Shown: positions 61,401 to 64,000 of the stretch, piece by piece
Layout of the letters: each line of letters begins with the position of its first letter
Numbering within the stretch: the stretch's first letter is position 1
NCBI RefSeq assembly: GCF_007004655.1
Contig: NZ_ML660096.1
Span: forward strand, 96,059 to 160,058
Source: Exilibacterium tricleocarpae
GTDB taxonomy: Bacteria > Pseudomonadota > Gammaproteobacteria > Pseudomonadales > Cellvibrionaceae
Direction: 5' to 3'
Length of the DNA: 64,000 nucleotides
The notes under the pieces: generated by a model
The model's database searches: none
Seen by the model: the letters and a program-made list of their open reading frames with translations, nothing else
Told to the model about the DNA's origin: nothing
Program-made: the position numbers and the translations under genes

Positions 61401-63305
61401 CTAGGAACCGATAATCCCGCCGTCCTTTCGGGTAATCACAAACGTCGCATCCCGCGGCACAGTCACGCCATCCAAAGGCGCCGGGAAGTTGGTGACACTG
61501 GGATCGCCGTTGCCCGGATGCTGGGTGTTGATAAACATGGTACGCCGATCCGGGGTTACCGTAATACCGGTAATCTCATCGCCGGCGACCCCTGTAAACA
61601 GGCGGCGCAACTCACCAGTGCGGGTGTCGGCCACCAGCATCTGGTTGTTCAGACCGTCCTTCTGCCCGCCGTCAGTCTGGATAAACAGCCGGCCGGCAGG
61701 GTCGGCCCAGAGACCGTCGGGATCACTGAACGTGTCTTCGGTACCGTGGGTGTCGGCGGCGATCAGGAAAATCTCCCACTCAAAAGTGAGTCCCGTATGT
61801 TTATCGCTGTCGCGCCACTTGATGATATGACCGTCGGGGTTGGGTGCCAGCGGGTTGGCGGCATTGGCCTCGGTGCGGCGGCTGTTGTTGGTGAGCGTAC
61901 AGTAGACGTCACCATTGGGCGCCACCGTCGTCCACTCCGGGCGATCCATGGGCGTGGCGCCGAGAATATCCGCCGCCATGCGCGCATAGGTCAGTACTTC
62001 CGCCTGGTCATTGAATGCCGCGGCCAGCTGCGGGTTATCGATGGTCAACTCCAGCCATTCACCGCTGCCGTCGTCGTTGAAGCGGGCCACGAACAACTGG
62101 CCCCGATCGAGCGGGCTCTCGCCCTGGTGCAACATATGCCGGTAATCGTCCGCTGATACAAACTTATAAATGTAATCAAAGCGCTGATCGTCACCCATAT
62201 AGGCAACTGCGCGGCGGCCCTGGCCGATCGTCAGGGCGACGCCCTCGTGCTTGAAGCGCCCCAGCGCCGTGCGCTTGACCGGCTTTTGCGTGGCATCCAT
62301 CGGATCGATTTCAACGACCCAGCCAAAGCGGTTTTCTTCATTGACATAATCGACGTCGGACAGATCGAAGCGGCGATCAAAATTGTACCAACCGTAGCCA
62401 AAGCCGGTTTCACTGAAACCGTAGCGCTCCTGCGCCGCGGTGGGCATCCAAACCGTATCCCGGTTGGTGGCGCCGAAATAACCATTGAAGTTCTCTTCGC
62501 AGGTCAGGTAAGTACCCCAGGGCGTATGCCCATTGGAACAATTATTGACGGTACCCAGCGGGATATTGCCATTGGGTGTCTGCAACAGCGGATGGCCGGC
62601 CACCGGACCGCTGAACGTGACCGGCGTATTGACATGAATACGCCGGGCATTGTGGCTTTTGACGGTTCTCCAGACGCCCCTGGACTTTTTGATTTCGACC
62701 ACGGAAACGCCGTGGGCGTGCTGGGATACCCGCACATCTTCCAGGGACTCCGGGCTCTGTTTGCCGAGGACATGTGGGTTGGTGCCGAACTCGTGGTTGA
62801 TCACCAACATACCGTGCCAGTTGCCGCGGCGCCAGCGATAGCGGCGAAAGGGATGCCGATCGTCATCCCAGTCATCGTCGCGATAGCCCCTGAAACGGTC
62901 GATGGGAAAATAGTGCATACCGTCGTGGCCGATGCCGATCTGCTTGGTTTGGTCGTCGGCATTGGGCGGATAGTTGAACTCGGGGCCGCCGGGCTCCAGA
63001 GGGTCGCCCCAGGGAATCAGTACCTGGTACTCGTAGTCCGCAGAGATAGTGGGCCAGGGTCCGTTGCCGTCGGCTACCGCCACCGGTTCAAAATCAATCA
63101 ACTTTCTATGCCTTCGAAAGCCTTCCCGGTGCTCGCTCTCTCCCCAGCCCCCGGCCAATACCGTGTTCGAGGCAAAGAAACCGGTCGCTGCCAGACCGAG
63201 GCCGCCGGCCAGTACCTTTCTTCTGGAAGTGGCGGCATCCAGAATATCGGCAAACGGGCGATTGTCGGTTTTATTACAGATTTCATTATCGTGGTCATCA
63301 CTCAT
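61401..63305 (-). CDS. phoX: PhoX-family alkaline phosphatase
   Basis: 634 residues from ATG 63305 (GGAG upstream; an earlier in-frame ATG lacks a good site). N-terminal region holds a Tat signal (SRRKVLAGGLGLAATGFF), as required for a folded metalloenzyme. The body includes GIGHDGMHYFPID, WHGMLVINHEFG and NHTPWGTYLTCEENFNGYFG, with the Ca/Fe-binding residues of PhoX-type phosphatases. Degrades organic phosphate in the periplasm; usually induced by phosphate starvation, although no Pho box was found. Confidence 0.9.
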   Translation of the reverse strand: MSDDHDNEICNKTDNRPFADILDAATSRRKVLAGGLGLAATGFFASNTVLAGGWGESEHREGFRRHRKLIDFEPVAVADGNGPWPTISADYEYQVLIPWGDPLEPGGPEFNYPPNADDQTKQIGIGHDGMHYFPIDRFRGYRDDDWDDDRHPFRRYRWRRGNWHGMLVINHEFGTNPHVLGKQSPESLEDVRVSQHAHGVSVVEIKKSRGVWRTVKSHNARRIHVNTPVTFSGPVAGHPLLQTPNGNIPLGTVNNCSNGHTPWGTYLTCEENFNGYFGATNRDTVWMPTAAQERYGFSETGFGYGWYNFDRRFDLSDVDYVNEENRFGWVVEIDPMDATQKPVKRTALGRFKHEGVALTIGQGRRAVAYMGDDQRFDYIYKFVSADDYRHMLHQGESPLDRGQLFVARFNDDGSGEWLELTIDNPQLAAAFNDQAEVLTYARMAADILGATPMDRPEWTTVAPNGDVYCTLTNNSRRTEANAANPLAPNPDGHIIKWRDSDKHTGLTFEWEIFLIAADTHGTEDTFSDPDGLWADPAGRLFIQTDGGQKDGLNNQMLVADTRTGELRRLFTGVAGDEITGITVTPDRRTMFINTQHPGNGDPSVTNFPAPLDGVTVPRDATFVITRKDGGIIGS

Positions 63306-63488
63306 ATACTTATGCTCCAGGCTAGGCAATACACGCAGCTCTGGACTTTACCAAGCGTATATTTCACCTACATGTACGATATGTGACGGCGTACCACCTT
63401 TGGCGCAGCCGGTACAATCAGCGTTGTAGTCGCCCCAAAAGAGGGCGGCGCCGCACTTTCGATGAGGACAGAAAAATGAGGACAGACA

Positions 63489-64000
63489 ATGAGTAGCGAG
63501 GTTGCATTTATCGGACTCGGGGTGATGGGATACCCGATGGCGGGACACCTCGCCAAGGCCGGGCATCAGGTTACCGTCTACAACCGCACGACGGCCAGGG
63601 CCGAACAGTGGGTGGCCGAACACGGCGGCACCCTGGAGGCTACACCGGCTGCGGCAGCCAAGGCCGCCGATGTGGTATTTGCCTGTGTCGGCAATGACGA
63701 CGACCTGCGCCAGGTCACCAGCGGCATCGAGGGGGCTTTCGGTACCCTGCGGGACGGCGCCATCTTCGTTGATCACACCACCACCTCTGCTGAGGTTGCC
63801 CGCGAACTGTCGGCCGCCGCCGCCGAAAAATGTGTAAGCTATCTGGACGCACCTGTCTCGGGCGGCCAGGCCGGTGCCGAAAACGGCGCCCTTACCGTGA
63901 TGCTGGGGGGGGCGGCGGGACCTTACGAAAAAATCGTCCCGCTGCTCAACTGCTATGCCAAGATGCACAGACTACTGGGGCCTGTCGGCTACGGCCAACT
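63489..64000 (+). CDS. NAD(P)-dependent beta-hydroxyacid dehydrogenase (3-hydroxyisobutyrate dehydrogenase family), 3' end outside the window
   Basis: The frame opens at MSSEVAFIGLGVMGYPMAGH (GAGGAC upstream) and continues to the window edge, so about 170 of an expected 290 residues are visible. The Rossmann motif GLGVMG and VYNRT (NADP-type, arginine after the second strand) are followed by the substrate-binding signature DAPVSGGQAGAENGALTVMLGG. Substrate cannot be specified. A minus-strand open frame over the same DNA is its shadow. Confidence 0.88.
   Translation, partial: MSSEVAFIGLGVMGYPMAGHLAKAGHQVTVYNRTTARAEQWVAEHGGTLEATPAAAAKAADVVFACVGNDDDLRQVTSGIEGAFGTLRDGAIFVDHTTTSAEVARELSAAAAEKCVSYLDAPVSGGQAGAENGALTVMLGGAAGPYEKIVPLLNCYAKMHRLLGPVGYGQ

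Noticed and set aside
61389-63386. Long plus-strand frames over the PhoX gene
   Set aside because: Shadows of the minus-strand phosphatase, which has the Tat signal and family motifs.

Overview
The window is a roughly 50-55% GC stretch of a bacterial chromosome. Gene families (MipA/OmpV, DAACS symporter, RND pumps, AlgI-type MBOAT, DUF6482, Tat-exported PhoX, several lipoproteins with a lipobox and several probable beta-barrels) point to a Gram-negative gammaproteobacterium. A marine, polysaccharide-degrading Cellvibrionales-like host is my inference, not a demonstrated assignment. No rRNA, tRNA, CRISPR array or complete insertion sequence was seen.

Layout. 1-1.6 kb: the 5' part of a lipoprotein gene made of 85-residue Ig-like repeats encoded by an exact 255-bp tandem repeat. 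2.9-9.7 kb: a sulfide-response unit: sulfide:quinone oxidoreductase, an outer-membrane protein, a LolA-like protein, an MMPL/RND exporter and a DUF2892 protein, headed by a two-cysteine ArsR repressor. Two copies of a 16-bp palindrome lie at the two promoter regions. 10-20 kb: an AT-richer PL3-like pectate lyase, a periplasmic tricorn-type protease and a convergent 1845-residue SpvB/FG-GAP/RHS protein; the last two genes carry iterated short repeats upstream. 20.2-24.4 kb: a lower-GC accessory segment of small unknown genes, a GFA-family gene followed by an attC-like integron site, and a gene whose start has been tandemly duplicated.

24.4-30 kb: an SDR/membrane-protein pair divergent from a LysR regulator, a DUF1360 protein divergent from an Rrf2 regulator with two palindromes between them, a dicarboxylate/amino acid symporter, and a decayed alpha-amylase fragment. 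30-38.8 kb: a secreted trypsin-like protease, then a CecR-like TetR regulator divergent from an OsmC protein and a two-gene RND efflux system, with paired palindromic operators. 38.7-46 kb: an SGNH-like/MBOAT O-acylation pair, a BlaI/M56 sensor module whose protease is fused to ankyrin repeats, a YD-repeat lipoprotein and a small cytochrome c.

46-53.7 kb: DUF6482, DUF72, an Nmad3-like nucleotide-modification protein, a lipoprotein/M48 metalloprotease/lipoprotein cluster, a MipA/OmpV protein and a YHS-domain protein. 53.7-57.5 kb: a compact exosortase locus (multi-pass VIT-domain protein with its own PEP-CTERM tail, exosortase, associated exported protein). 57.8-64 kb: a reprolysin-like metalloprotease with a duplicated C-terminal domain, a di-heme peroxidase, a PhoX phosphatase and the start of a hydroxyisobutyrate-dehydrogenase-family gene. 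The three items I consider most worth pursuing are the sulfide regulon with its MMPL exporter, the minimal exosortase locus, and the attC-flanked cassette region with its duplicated start.
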